The notes: a model not told the origin generated them from the letters alone. A DNA stretch of 64,000 nucleotides from Norana najaformis (GCA_964023275.1 OZ029915.1:32839989-32903988); one strand, 5' to 3'; positions 34,925 through 47,745 are shown, counted from the first letter of the stretch. A program made the numbers and translations.

Positions 34925-35135
34925 CAGGGTCGAGTGGTAGAACTGCTGTTTTAAGCCGCTGAGACCGGAATTCGCATCCCATTGTAAAATTGACAACTCA
35001 TTGTAAATTCATGCAAAAAAGTTTGCTTTGTCCATATACGGGGACTTTAAATGGCGTGGCGTCCATTCAAACGGGCAGTGGTACTGAAGGATCTCGTTCG
35101 ATAAATTCATTGTAAAATGAGCAAGGTTGAGACCA
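34925..35135 (+). mobile_element. tRNA-derived SINE (family S2)
   Basis: The head at 34925-34981 has A-box GTCGAGTGGTAGAAC and B-box-like GGAATTCGCATCCC. The body includes ATGGCGTGGCGTCCATTCAA and GGGCAGTGGTACTGAAGGAT, shared with 1296-1375. Good evidence for a Pol III-type SINE. The boundaries are approximate. Confidence 0.6.
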
Positions 35136-35216
35136 TTTGGTCGCTCTAGAAAAACGTGTATATTTACAATTTCACATTTGATATTTCGTTTCTGCCTGCG
35201 CTAGAGTTAATTTCCT

Positions 35217-35251
35217 ATATATATATATATATGTGTATATATATATATATA
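35217..35251 (+). repeat. (TA)n array
   Basis: TA run with one TGTG interruption. Confidence 0.95.
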
Positions 35252-35694
35252 ACAACACAGGTTGAACGCCCGAGAACGTTGCAGGCCTAAGCATGGTTGA
35301 TGGAGAATTTTTCAATTACTTTATAGCCTTTAACTTCTGTTCTTACGACAGAAGCTACGCGTGCGATTTCCCAAACATCACTAAAATTGTCTGATCAAAT
35401 GCCATTCACGTAATACGTTCTAAAATGTCATGATTGTTAGACGTCGTAGGTAGAGTCGTGCAGCCTTCAACTGACAAGACGAACAAAATTAGCATTGACA
35501 CTGGGTCATGACCCAAGGGAACCAATCAGAGACTCACGGAACAACAGCGACATATTTCAGCTTACTGTGATTTTACACGACATTAAGTTGGCCCTATTTA
35601 AAGGAGAATAGCATTAGAGTGCAGAGTTCAGAACTACGATTCTACTAGTAGTTGTTTGTGTTGCGGATTTCGTCCCCTATTCATAATTGGCTAG

Positions 35695-36008
35695 TGTGGT
35701 GGTGGTGACTGTAAACCAGGTCTACGCTCTCCGCCACCTACCCCACCGTTTTTACCACTTCCGACATCGAGTGGCACTCTCCTCGCTCGTATCAGTGTCG
35801 AATCTCTTCGGAGGAAGTTCAGGATCGATCGCTTTCCTAAGAGAGGCCACACTGTAAAACTTTGTCTCGGAACTCGACTTCGCTTCTTCCGAGGTAGCCG
35901 GAAAGGCAACGTTCTGAGGATGACATTTTCTCAGAAGAGATTTTGTTCCAGAACTAGAAACAGTGTCTTCCTAGTCACTGGTTTGGTCTTTACAACCGTT
36001 CTGTTATA
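35695..36008 (+). repeat. Repeat R1 copy 1 (first part), open reading frame
   Basis: Related to 47800-48385 and 54190-54845. One frame is open throughout: LLARISVESLRRKFRIDRFP, KRGHTVKLCLGTRLRFF, NVLRMTFSQKRF and a hydrophobic SVFLVTGLVFTTVLLY. Copies 2 and 3 preserve much of the same peptide in the same frame, so a coding origin is possible. No family is recognised. The copy is cut at 36009 by a MITE. Confidence 0.5.
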
Positions 36009-36241
36009 CAGGGATGCCCACGAGGCCCTTGGGGTCGAGACCAAGACGAGACCCGAGACATCCCGCCCCGACACTTAGGCAAGACCGACACGCTAACGCA
36101 GCAGTCTGAGACGAGACCGAGTTCGAGATCTTGGGTCTCCGAAATGAGACCTAGACTAAGACCTACGGTCCCCGAGAAAAGACCGAGACGTTTGGCCTTC
36201 GAGATGATTGCGAAACAAGACGGAGTCCTAGATCATCCCTG
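36009..36241 (+). mobile_element. hAT-like MITE with CAGGGATG ends, inside R1
   Basis: Begins CAGGGATG (36009-36016) and ends CATCCCTG (36234-36241). The interior is degenerate GAGACCGAGACGAGACC repeats. About 233 bp, non-coding. Its insertion into R1 dates it after that repeat. Confidence 0.65.
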
Positions 36242-36344
36242 AAAGTGTTTTATACTGTAGCACTTAGCAGTTTTCTTTTAGCTTCTAAAGTAGGCCTGTG
36301 TGAACTTCCGTTTAAAAGGTTTTGCAATTATACTAAGTAAAACA

Positions 36345-37085
36345 ATTTTTGTGCTTGGGTAGTAAGTGTTACTTCTTACTTGCTTATGCCTCAAAAGTAT
36401 AGGAAAGGGCTGTTATTCCCTTCAAACTTTGCTTTTGTGACCAGGACACTGATACTTCGAAATTTACCTATTTCCAATGAAGAAACGCGCGAATTTGCGT
36501 GTTTTCGTGCAAATAAAGTTTAAAAAACATATGATACAATATTAACATGTACTTACACTACAGTGATACAAAAATGTCCACAAAAGATTTAGAAGTGAGT
36601 AGTTTTTCGAGATTTACTATTATACTGTACATCACTTTAATGAATCAGTCCCCAAATGTAGTCTCCCATCATGTTCTCGTTATACTGTCCTTGGTAGCGA
36701 CGCTCAAAGCCCAGTATATCCTGGTGGAAGCGCTCGCCTTAGGCAGCTACAACTAAACTGAACTGGTGGGCTTAAGGCCACTGTATTTATATTGTTATTT
36801 ATATTTCTGGAAAGTCCCAGAAGGTTCTCGGACGTTCTAGAATATTCTCGAAAGTTCTAACAGTTAACAGTTACTCCAAGTTTACTCAGCACTGAATTCA
36901 TTTTGAGTGTTCTGTTAAGTAGGTAAATTTCAGAATATCACTGTCCTGGTCACAAAAGCAAAGTTTGTGAGGAATAATAGCCATTTTCTATACTTTTGAG
37001 GTATAAGCAATTAGGAAATGTTTAAACATTTAAATATTTAAACATTTACTACCTAGGAACAAAAAATAAAAATTTGTTACACGAT
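36345..37085 (-). mobile_element. Foldback/inverted-repeat element with captured coding fragment
   Basis: 36378-36476 and 36919-37016 are near-perfect inverted copies (left TTTGTGACCAGGACACTG, right CAGTGTCCTGGTCACAAA type). Weaker similarity extends out to the CAATTTTTGTGC and AAAATTTGTT ends. The loop carries, on the minus strand, a 33-codon fragment at 36640-36738. This combination fits a non-autonomous DNA transposon. Confidence 0.7.
36640..36738 (-). pseudogene. 33-codon fragment of a widespread GERFHQDI-type protein
   Basis: Reads GERFHQDILGFERRYQGQYN then ENMMGDYIWGLIH, bounded by stops on both sides. From memory, the pattern GERFHQDI...RYQG....MM.DYCW occurs in many predicted invertebrate proteins of unknown function; I do not know a verified role. 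Here it is a relic inside the foldback element. Confidence 0.6.
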
Positions 37086-37377
37086 GTTATTTTTCAACTA
37101 TTTTATAAGTTGCTTGGTAGCTACTCATTGTCGTTGTACTTACGGTTGCAGTTACGAACTTACGAACTAACGTTTTTTGTTACTTCCAATCTTGCAGAGT
37201 ACTTGGAACTTAGTATTATTAATACACATCAGGCAGGTAGAGAAACTACTACACATAGTTGTAGGTTTTCGCCTACCATGGATCTATAACATTAAGTCAT
37301 CCAGCAGTGAAATCAAATTGCTGAAGTAAACGTTGGGCAGTCTTTCCAAGACAAAGGTTTGGAAAGTCTCGATACCT

Positions 37378-38095
37378 TCTCGACACCGAGACTACTTGTC
37401 TTCGTTCCTGGGACGGGGAATTTCTTTGACAAGTCCTCGCGTTTCTCTGCCCTTGGCGTAGGTGTATCGGGCAACGCGTCTTCCCATACTCACATTTATT
37501 TCCATCAATTTCTGTGTGTATGGCTTCCCACCTCAGTTTTTTAGGTTAAACCTTCCAACTTAGTCCTCAGATCTCAATGAGATTCTGACAGTGCATGTCT
37601 TCTTTCTGCACATCTCACTATTCGCACACAGACCATCCCGACTTTCGAGATGTGGGGTCTAGACCTCGTGTGGATCCAGTCAGTTCTCCGGGCTGTGTGT
37701 TGACAAGCAACTAGGAAGTTTGCAGCTGGTGTGAAGTCTGATCGGACGAGGGTTATTCAGTGATCGCGCTTGAACGAATTGACAACCCTAACCCTGCGTA
37801 CTTGGTAAAACTCTTTGCAATTGCTATTCGCGGCCTGCTCATATGCCTGTCTTTCTGCCTATTGACCCTATTATTATATTCTCCACTACCTGACTGCTGT
37901 AACCTTCATGTTGGAAAACAGACATGTCGTAACCGTAGCCTATTTAATAACTTGCTTCACACAACTATTGTAACTACGGTAAACTATAACAGGTCTGCAA
38001 AAGAACGACTTAAATCTGCACCTATTTATCTGTGATACGAATGCAGTTTAAATAAATTATTATTAACCCTCTGTCTCAAGCCTGTGGCCTGGCCA
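37378..38095 (+). repeat. Repeat R1 copy 1 (second part)
   Basis: Resumes the R1 order after the nested insertions: GACACCGAGACTACTTGTC, TCGGGCAACGCGTCTTCCC and TTTCCATCAATTTCTG correspond to 48170-48270 and 54625-54755. The end at 38070-38098 (AGCCTGTGGCCTGGCCACAT) resembles 56391-56413 (AGCCTTGTGGCCGG...CCACAT), so this may be the true R1 terminus. Confidence 0.5.
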
Positions 38096-39216
38096 CATTT
38101 GTTTCATGCGTCTGTCATTCTGTTCTTCCGCCCAGTTGCCCTTCAGTCACTTGGTCCGCCGGCCGCTCCTCGTCCGTTCGCTGCAAACGCATGTTTACAA
38201 ATATTCAGTGTCGTGTGTCACAATGTCAGCCATTAGAGACACGCAGGGCGATTATGACCAACAAATACTGAGCAAAGGAGACTTCCTCAAAAATAAAGTG
38301 CACGATGCCTCTCATAAAGCAAAAAACTGGTAAATTGCTTATAACGACAGTAATACAAGCAGATGTCGTTTTACAAGAAATTGCTGTTGAAACATTTAAG
38401 AGCATAGGTACTTATGTGACGGAAACAGAGTTTTATTGGCGGGCGCTACATAAATGCCAATAGGAAACTGAGTAGATAATGCGTTGTAGGCAGGTAGGCA
38501 GGTGGTGGTGGTGATGATGGTTAATGGGATCTAAGTTTGGCTGGCCACCCACGACGGCTGCTTTATCATGTTTGCGTAAGGGCAAATATATTTAGTTTAT
38601 ACATATATTAGTTATATATTTATAGATTGCTCTTGCAGCGTGTCTTCCATTTGGGCGCCCACCCGTATCGACAGCCGCTGCAGGCGATGTCCTGTAATTA
38701 GTAGTAGTTTGAGCACGAATCGTCAGTCGGCGCTAAGTTCTCGAGGCAGTTGGGTATATTTGATAAAATTTTTTGATTTCTGTAATTTCTGCCTTAAATC
38801 AACGATTTGTTTAATAGTTCGATAGGAGGCTGTAGTCAAAGAAAAACTTAAGTTGAAACAAATCGAAAGTCGATTTTATTAGTGAGAAATTTCGATTTTA
38901 TTGCGAACGGGATTTTGGCTGTCTGTCGTGCAGTTGTTGTTGAGGTCAGCCGTGCTCAGTCAAAACGATCGAGAAGGCAATCAACGCCAGGTTTTCGGGG
39001 CCGATTCGACTCGATTCGACTTTCTTTGAACAGGCAGTTGAAACATTTCTTTTCCAATAAAATTTGTTGTGCTCCATGCCCGAGTACCTAGTATTAGATT
39101 TAACGTATGAAACTTACGTAGATAGGGACTTTGAATAATTGAGGCATAGATTTTCGTGCATTGAAATTGAGAGAAGTGATTATTTTAATTAATATTAAGA
39201 ATATATAAATTGAAAT
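38096..39216. other. No gene recognised; sequence leading into the 39217 frame
   Basis: 38490-38525 has (GGT)n. 38995-39020 repeats GATTCGACT. 39052 has an AATAAA. The 1.1 kb could be an LTR or leader of an element, but no inverted TG/CA ends or primer-binding site were identified. Confidence 0.35.
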
Positions 39217-39837
39217 ATGTCTGTGTCTGAATTTGGCAAAGAATCGGTGGCGCAGTATCCCGTATCGGACCTGTCCACAATTGCAGCGTCTTTGGCTGAA
39301 TCCATCACTACGTTGATAGTCAGCCAGAAACAGTTGAGAGACGAATTGATACAGCGCCAGAATGAAACAATAGAAAATCAGGCCCTATTGAGAGACGAAT
39401 TGATACAGCGACAAACAATTCAATTGATGGAGGTAAAGGGAGATTTAATAGCAGAGAGTGATATGCCAGTACACTCCGACTTTATAGAGCACCCTATCGT
39501 GACTGTAGAGGATAAGTCTGTCGGGAAGGTCAAATCGAACCCTTGTTCTCAAATGGGGGCAGTTACCTACTCGGCAACCGCGGACTTCACGAAGCCACCT
39601 GGTGATGAGTTTAAGATGCTTCCATCTCTCCGTCGAAGTGTGAGATTAGGTGAGAAAGCATCAGTATATTACGGGGAGCAAGCCTTTAGCGGTCGAACCA
39701 CCCACCGGACCGTTTCGGGTTCGAATCCTGAACGCACGCTTGCCGAACTGACAGCTTCCTCCTCCAAGGCCTTCCGACAGCACGCCAGAGAGGATGAGCA
39801 ACGATTCCCCGGCGTAACACTTACACTGCAAAAATAA
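39217..39837 (+). CDS. Unrecognised 206-codon reading frame, possibly element-derived
   Basis: Starts MSVSEFGKESVAQYPVSDLS. Residues 35-68 form an amphipathic coiled-coil-like stretch with a duplicated LRDELIQRQ motif. Residues 139-152 read LRRSVRLGEKASVY. From about 39676 the frame runs through a tRNA-like SINE head, so the last 50 or so residues are probably not original coding sequence. The N-terminal part could be a gag-like or accessory protein of a retroelement, but I recognise no domain. The AT-rich flanks and a good ATG favour a real, truncated frame. Confidence 0.4.
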   Translation: MSVSEFGKESVAQYPVSDLSTIAASLAESITTLIVSQKQLRDELIQRQNETIENQALLRDELIQRQTIQLMEVKGDLIAESDMPVHSDFIEHPIVTVEDKSVGKVKSNPCSQMGAVTYSATADFTKPPGDEFKMLPSLRRSVRLGEKASVYYGEQAFSGRTTHRTVSGSNPERTLAELTASSSKAFRQHAREDEQRFPGVTLTLQK

Positions 39838-39905
39838 AAGGTGATTTCGTGATGGACGATTCCACCCGTCGTTGGAATGGCTGTGGTAGGGGCGGAAAAC
39901 TCCAT
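39676..39905 (+). mobile_element. tRNA-like SINE inside the 39217 frame
   Basis: AGCCTTTAGCGGTCGAAC resembles an A-box. CGGGTTCGAATCCTGA is an excellent B-box at tRNA spacing. The downstream body is not matched elsewhere in the window with confidence. Confidence 0.5.
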
Positions 39906-40927
39906 CAATTCGTAGCCGGGTGGTCAATCGTAGTAAAAGGTGAAATTTCTCACCAACACCGACAAATTCAACGAATGAATCTAATGTTGGAGAATGTATT
40001 GTCAGTACTATTACTGAAAATATATTAATTAATTTGAAATTCTTGCTATAATAAAAGATTCTAATGGCGCACGACATCCTACCAGGAGATAAATACAGTC
40101 GATGTATTCGTTTTATAGCTGAGTTTCTTAGGGGGCGCTAGTGGAACAGAAATAGGCTTATTGCAATATCTGTCATCGCCAGTCATCCGGTCATTTTAAT
40201 AGAAAATTTGTTGCTGAACATATTCTGCAAATGTAAAATAATTTTTTTATTGAAAATTGGTACTTCAAAACGTATCTGGACAAAATATATTAAAATGTAC
40301 AAAAAGTCGTTTTTATAGTTAATTATTTCGGATTCTTCGCTGCACAAATTGGCTAGCACCGCAGACGAAAAAAACATAAATAATATCATGCAGTTTCCAG
40401 TCGTCTGCGATGCAGCCTTTCTGAGAAGCCTGTCTAAGCGGAGTCAAGTTCTCGTTTCACACTTGGCAGTATCCGTCTGGGAAATGAAACTCGCCTTCAG
40501 GAGAAAATTCACATCCAAATGCTAAAATCTCGTTGTCCCTTAAATCTTTAAATACGCTTTAATCGCATTATTATGTTCTCTGCTGCTTGGGACTTCCAGG
40601 AAGCAAGAGGTTTATTCAGATAAATCCGGAAAATAGAAAATAATATGCATGCATTATAGTGTACAGAAAGAAAAAAGAAGAAAGCGTGAGAGAGAAGTAA
40701 GAAAGAAAGAAAGACTGATCAGGAAAGAGACAAGACTGGGTGGAAAGAGTAGAGAGGGTGGAAATGAAATGAAAATGAGACGTGGATATAGAAGGAATTG
40801 ACTAAAGCAAAATGACATACAAATGCCTACGTAGATTTAGGCTGTGCATACCGTATGTATTCTTCATATTCACTTTGTAGATGTACATACATAAATCTAT
40901 GCATACATACGTAAATAAATGCACACA

Positions 40928-40930
<3 letters not shown>
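39906..40930. other. AT-rich intergenic sequence
   Basis: 40660-40770 is purine-rich (AAAGAAAG, GAGA). No gene seen. Confidence 0.4.

Positions 40931-40984
<54 letters not shown>
40931..40984 (+). repeat. (GA)n array
   Basis: GA dinucleotides followed by GGGAGAGACGGAGGG purine-rich sequence. Confidence 0.96.
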
Positions 40985-40985
<1 letters not shown>

Positions 40986-41384
40986 GGAGGGGAGAGACGG
41001 AGGGTGGGAGGGAGAGAGATTACTTGGAAACATACCAGAGAGATAGATAACTGTAAAAATGTAGACGGAGCTGCATCTCGAGGACAAAAAGAAGGAAAAC
41101 AGAGGAAGACCGGAGAGCGAGATCGGTTATCTTGTACGAAACAGTTCTTAATAAATTAAGTAGACAAATGATTGTCCGGTCAATTTAAGTGACCGCGGTC
41201 AGAAGCCGGGCACTCCGCAGAGAGCAATCCGGTGAACGGGCGACCGGACAACGCGGCTTTGAAGTGGACAGCCGGGAAGGACCAATTACGAGATGGGTGC
41301 GCGTCCTGGGAGCAAGAGATATGGACAGGATCAGCGATGAGTTCGAAGGGAACTTACCCTTTCCATCAGATGCGACAAAACCTC

Positions 41385-41470
41385 GGGACCTTTTCCATCT
41401 ATTCATGGAATGACTTATCTACCTTGGGACCTTTTCCATCTAGGCTCCCAAATGACTTATCTTTACATTC
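41385..41470 (+). repeat. Two tandem units of about 41 bp
   Basis: GGGACCTTTTCCATCTA at 41385 and 41426, each followed by AATGACTTATCT. Confidence 0.85.
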
Positions 41471-42339
41471 CACGTTGTCATCTGACCAGAAATTCCGAAA
41501 TGCGAACCTGCATTACAGATCTACGTCTCGTATGATTAATGTAGTATGCATAAAAGTCATATTAATAATTTTTTGTATGCAAAGAACCCAAGTGTAGCTC
41601 TATGCTCGATGGCCGATTGGTTCAGCGATTCACGATTGAAATTTCGCCCAGAGAAGAAGGACAACTCAAAGCAAAGCGTGTTACTGTTATTAAGTATACT
41701 CTGTATATAACGCTGTTATTGTGTGTTGACCTGTTCTGTAAGCCATAGGCTGCACTTCGTACATCGTTTTCTTTGTTGCTATCGCCTCGCCATTGGGGAA
41801 GTCGGGGGGCTTGTCTCCATCAAAAATGTTTGGCCCCAGCTCGGGGCCAAGAAGCAGCAGTCACCCCTTCCAATCTGGTTCAGTAGCCCAGCAGTGTTAC
41901 CATCAATTAACACCTTATTATGTAATCATTGTTGAAAACTTCAACTGCGCCGTTGTTTTAATGCACAGGACATTAAATTATGGTTCTTTCGAAATGAAAT
42001 CGCAATCCACAATTATTATTCGCTGGAGAAATCCATTCTTTTCCAACTATATTGCGAATTAATCTACTAAAGAAAATCAAATAGACTTGTGTTTTCTCTC
42101 CAATGGAAGCTTCATTAAAATTCGAGCGAGTTTGTAGTTCGTTGATCCATTCGCAACTTCGAACAGTCGTCGACATTCATTATCTAGAAATTGTTAGATC
42201 GTTCAAGATTGTTCTAAAATGTGTCAGAATTGGCTGTAGGGCCTTATGATATTTTAGATTTTCTCCTACTAAAAATTGCTTTAGCTAATGTCATGCGATT
42301 TGCTCTTCACATGGAAAATTCTTTAAGATTTGTTCTTAA
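41471..42339. other. No gene recognised
   Basis: 41600-41660 contains a weak A-box-like GGCCGATTGGTTCAGCG without a good B-box. Otherwise AT-rich. Confidence 0.35.
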
Positions 42340-42480
42340 CTCTCTGACAGATAGGAATTAGACCCGGCTTCTCCAATTGGTTACGATTTTGATAACGATT
42401 TCACTTGAAGCGACCACAGATTGATGCTTTGGGCATTATAATTACGGAGCTAAAGAAATCATTAAATTCGAATTTATTAT
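42340..42480 (+). mobile_element. LINE 3' end fragment
   Basis: GACAGATAGGAATTAGACCC, CTTGAAGCGACCACAGATTG and AAGAAATCATTAAATTCG match 13500-13625 closely in order and spacing. Confidence 0.6.
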
Positions 42481-44159
42481 TAAAGTTTTGTTGACAATGC
42501 CTGTCACAGTAGCGTACTGTGAACATTCTTCTAGCAAATTCGAACTCATCAAATCCTAGTTACGGTCTATAGTGTCACAAGACAGGCTAACAAATTTTTC
42601 CGTTCTTTCAATTGAGGCTGAATTAAGTATCCGCTTCCACAAAATTCGTTGAAGTCCTCAAAAGACTTTGCAGCTCTTTCAAGATTAGAAAAGTTTTGTT
42701 TTTAGTTTTAATAATTATAATATTGTGGAATCGATTTATGTTCAATAAATAACGTTTATCTAAATTGCTGTTCTTCGTTAAAATTCAAAATTTTTATGGG
42801 GATGTTACGATTGCGATCACTGGCCCTGGGTGTCAAAATATCTAGCTACTACACTATGGTAGCACAAACTGCATTAAAATTGCCAAACAATTTTGAACTT
42901 TGATGTTTGTGGCGCATCTCAGGCCTCCTAGTACCCTTAATTGCCCGTTGGCGCTTCGGTTTCATTTCCCCCAATTTCAAATCCTGCCGCAGTCACAACC
43001 TTGACTTGGCTCCCACCAACCATTCCATCCTGGCCGTTTCTCCAATGTAACAATAACGGTGGACAACTTACCATCCTGTCATCTCATCCTTAAAATTTGG
43101 AACTCGCTGCATAGCCCACGTTATGACTAATTTGATGAATTGTTATATCTTTAAATCAAACTATAACATTGTTTGGGGACACTGGAACGACACTTATTCG
43201 TAATCGTAACACGCCATAGTAAGTCCTGAACTCCGCATTTTCTTCAGCGCGTTCAAAGAATATAAGGGGTTTTCTCAGATTCAGTCAGTTAGTTAAGTAA
43301 GTAATGAATTTGTTGAAGGCCACAGTCCATAAGATCAGACAGAGTCGGCTACGACTGATGTTTGGAATTTGGGCGACGTGGAAGGCAAGGGGAAAATTTT
43401 ATGAAAAGTTAGTTTTAAGTTTGGAATGAAACGCTTTATGCCCGATGGTTAGATTAAAAGCACACGTCTGTCACTTCACTCGATCCGTGTCAAACCAGAA
43501 GCCATTACTGCATATTAGGCTATAAGCATAATTTATTAGCTGACATTAGCCGTTAAAATCAGATGTCCAGCACTGGTATAATGAAGACCCAGACCTAGCT
43601 GTTGCCCAAAACCCTGTTAATATTCCTGCATAATTAGAAGGTGCACACCTGCCCAACCCACGAAAGCTATGCCTTACAGAATCTGTCGTTCGAAATAGAT
43701 TGACTACAGTCGGCCTTCTCGCATTATCTCGTCGCTAACGTGACTCAGCGTTAGCCGCATATACTCTGGAAAACGGCATTATATTAGAAAGTGAAATGTT
43801 CCATTTTGTAACCCAGCGGAACTTAATTTCTGGCAGTGTCTAACAAATAAGAAATCTGAAAATCGTGTATTTCTTGAATAAAAAGCAAAGAATGGAAAGA
43901 TATTAAAAGACCATGACAAGGTCAGTCACACAGGCGACCCCGCTGAAAGAGAGGAACGGATAACGCGCAAGAGCTTCAGGATAATTCCATTTCGATCACC
44001 ATTGCCGAACTGCGCTCTGCTAAAATGATGTACCATAATCTCATGGAAAATTCTGATGGCGGATTAGCGAGAGAATAAGGGACTGGAGAAGAGGGGTAGG
44101 CCGGGGAGGGGGCGGGATGCCAATAACCAAGAGCCGAGACGACACGGGATAATGAAAAA
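42481..44159. other. AT-rich sequence with a LINE crumb
   Basis: 43075-43125 (CATCCTGTCATCTCATCCTT, AATTTGGAACTCGCTGCATA) matches the LINE coding region at about 19330-19370. No host exon recognised. Confidence 0.45.
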
Positions 44160-44530
44160 CGACCGCTGGAGACCGCCACCGTAGCAGGGATTAGACATCA
44201 CGCGGGGTCAGCATTTGCACGTAACCCCGGCCCTAATAGAGACCGGCTGATAAATGTGCCTTTCACCGCTTTTGACGTAACCTGATTAAGTGGGGGGTAA
44301 GACCGAGCGCCCGTCTTCGTGGAAGGGGTGAGAAGGGAGAGGGAAAGAAATCCGGTGAAGAACTGATCCCTGGGCTTTAAATATTGGGCGGCACCTGTTC
44401 CTCGACGATCTCCTCTGAGGCAGAAAAACTTGCCACAAATGAACCGATCAACCGTGGCAAGGGCGTCATCCCGGCGACCCAATTGTATTACTGGATACTG
44501 TCCGGTATTCCTGGTCAGTGATCACTCCTC
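44160..44530. other. GC-rich island, possible regulatory block
   Basis: CpG-rich, moderately open on both strands, with CCTAATAGAG, GATAAATG and CTGATTAAG motifs. It ends abruptly at the TA array. Confidence 0.35.
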
Positions 44531-44537
44531 AATCGTC

Positions 44538-45621
<1,084 letters not shown>

Positions 45622-46072
45622 CCTTCCTCTGCGTTTGTACCCTCCTCGATCATTCTCCTTCTTTCCTTCTATCCTTCGCCTCCTTCTATCGTCCTCTTTC
45701 CCCGCATTCATTCCTCTTCCTCCTTATTTCCGCCTTTTCATCTTTCCTTCTTCCCATCTTCTTTCTTCTACTTCCCTTTTCTTACTTCACTTTCTTCTTT
45801 CCCCCTTTTATCCTTCTACTCCTCCTTATAATCATTCCCTTCTTTCTTTCTCTTTTCCTTCCTTCTCCTCCTTTCTTCTCCCTCCATCCTCCAACTCCTC
45901 ATCATTCCCTTCTCATCATTCACTTTCCATCTTTCCATTTTTCATTCTTCTCTTCTGCTCCTTCCAATTTCCACTTTGCCTCCTTCCAACCTCCTTCCTG
46001 TCTTTGCTACCTCTTACTCCTCCCGCTCTTCTTCCTCCTTCTTATGGTCCTCATCCCCTCTTCTTATCTTCC
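45622..46072 (+). repeat. 450-bp pyrimidine tract
   Basis: Almost pure C/T on the + strand with irregular TTCCTT/CCTTCT units and few purines. The 228-codon frame across it is Ser/Leu/Phe/Pro-rich only because of this bias and is not annotated as a gene. Confidence 0.9.
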
Positions 46073-46504
46073 TACGTGTCTACAATTTACTGGATACTGC
46101 GGGCGAATGAGTTATATGGCGGAACTAATGAAGATACTGAATTAGACGAGTGTCACAAAACTTATCGAGGGCAAAAACTGTTTTCAAACGACGTCGATAT
46201 CTCAGAAACGGCTAGTAACCGCTATAATCAAGATGAAATTCTTGAGATCGACTACATCACACGGGGCAGGCTGAGAATCACTTTTATGTGCTTCGAACCT
46301 TTAGCTCACGCATGGTCATAAGCGATACCAGAAACGCCTTCTAAGTCACGCTGAACGATTTGTGGATGGAATTAAGGGGATGAAAGACCTCTTGGGAAGG
46401 GTCTAATGACTCAGAACAGGAAAAGTGCATTCCAAAAGAGGATGGGCTGAGCCAGAGGTAAATGTTCTTTTACCTTACTAATTACATGACGCTGTATCTA
46501 GTTT

Positions 46505-46575
46505 GTAATTTCGAGATTTCTATAAACAGCGCCCAAAGAAGCTAAGACGCTGGAACCAGCTTACTGACGCTATGT
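46505..46575 (-). mobile_element. LINE 3' terminal fragment
   Basis: TTCGAGATTTCTATAAACAG and GCGCCCAAAGAAGCTAAG are the complement of the LINE UTR end at 19660-19720. About 70 bp survive. Confidence 0.6.
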
Positions 46576-47404
46576 TAACGTATTTCCCTTTCGATGTTTC
46601 GGTCTATATTGGAACATCCCAATCACCGATGCAGCATTTCCTTAATACTATCCTTAGCCTATACTTTAACCCTGTAAAACTTAAACGGTAATCATGCGGT
46701 TATTCTCAGTACTAATACTGCAATCTTACGGCATCCGATGCGACTGAATTCTTGGCATTCCTCACCTGCAGAGAACGTACTTGCAAGAGGCATCTGTACC
46801 TCCAGTCATTCATTTCCCCGTATATTCGCACTCGATGACCGTACGGAATATGCAAGGTAGAAATCTGAAATTGCTTGTTCAACCCTGCTAGAATCGCTTG
46901 CTTGGGCTAACAAAATTACGACGCTATATAACGAGCATAGTGGCTATCGACTGCTGCTAGAGGACGCCACACTCAAATAATGCCCGCGGAAGACCCAGAT
47001 GGTACTGCCTCTATGCGGAATCAGGAGGTAATCAAAGCATCTGAGCGGCAAAGCTGTCCTCTTTATACGTAGTAGACTTAAAATGCACAAGTTGTTTGAG
47101 CTCGGTTGACATTGCTACCGATATTAACGGTCGAGAGATCGGCCGCATAAGATGCGGGCTTTTCGCTTTTGCTTATAGATGTAATTAATGGCAGGTCGGA
47201 TAGGCAACTAAGGCAGCGGCTCTTTAGAAAAAGACGCGATCGTAGCTGAGACTGAACTATATTTGGACAACACAAAGTTTCCTCGTGTAGGTCTATTAGG
47301 TAAAACCTGAAAGTGAACTAACAACCAGTCTCACGTGTTCTTTCCTTTGGATTTGTCAGTACTTTTGCACAAGAAGGACATATTTAATTGAAATTTTTAT
47401 TGTA
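46576..47404. other. No gene recognised
   Basis: Mixed composition. The interval has no recognised exon or repeat. Confidence 0.35.
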
Positions 47405-47745
47405 AGTGTATGTAATCACGACAATTTATACAGCATCGTCAGTAGCAAGCTACTTCAAGGGTGCTTTACAATGCCAAATGTCGGTGCGCCCGAGTCCAGT
47501 AAATAATAAATGGATGATGTACAACATCACATAATGAGTTAGTTAGCAAACAGAAAATTTCAACTGTTAACAGATAGTAGATGGGATCTCAACAGTCTCT
47601 TAAAAACAAAAACATTCTCGGCTTCTTGGATGACTACAGGAAGTCTATTCCAAGCAACACAGGCCGGCGACTCTAAAGGCACGATCACCCATTTTAGTCT
47701 TGGTTGCCGGTATGTATACATTAGACGACCTTGATGGTCGCAGGC
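47405..47745 (-). mobile_element. LINE C-terminal coding end and UTR
   Basis: The minus strand reads YRQPRLKWVIVPLESPACVA then WNRLPVVIQEAENVFVFKRL and LRSHLL, the usual C-terminus of CR1/L2 reverse transcriptases. The UTR side contains the GCATCGTCAGTAGCAAGC and GGGTGCTTTACAATG block shared with 16300-16400. Confidence 0.75.

Noticed and set aside
38540..39216. LTR of a retrotransposon preceding the 39217 frame
   Set aside because: No matching second LTR, TG...CA ends or primer-binding site was found.
45635..46321. 228-codon frame starting MYPPRSFSFFPSI
   Set aside because: Composition is dictated by the pyrimidine tract; the downstream part has no recognisable domain.
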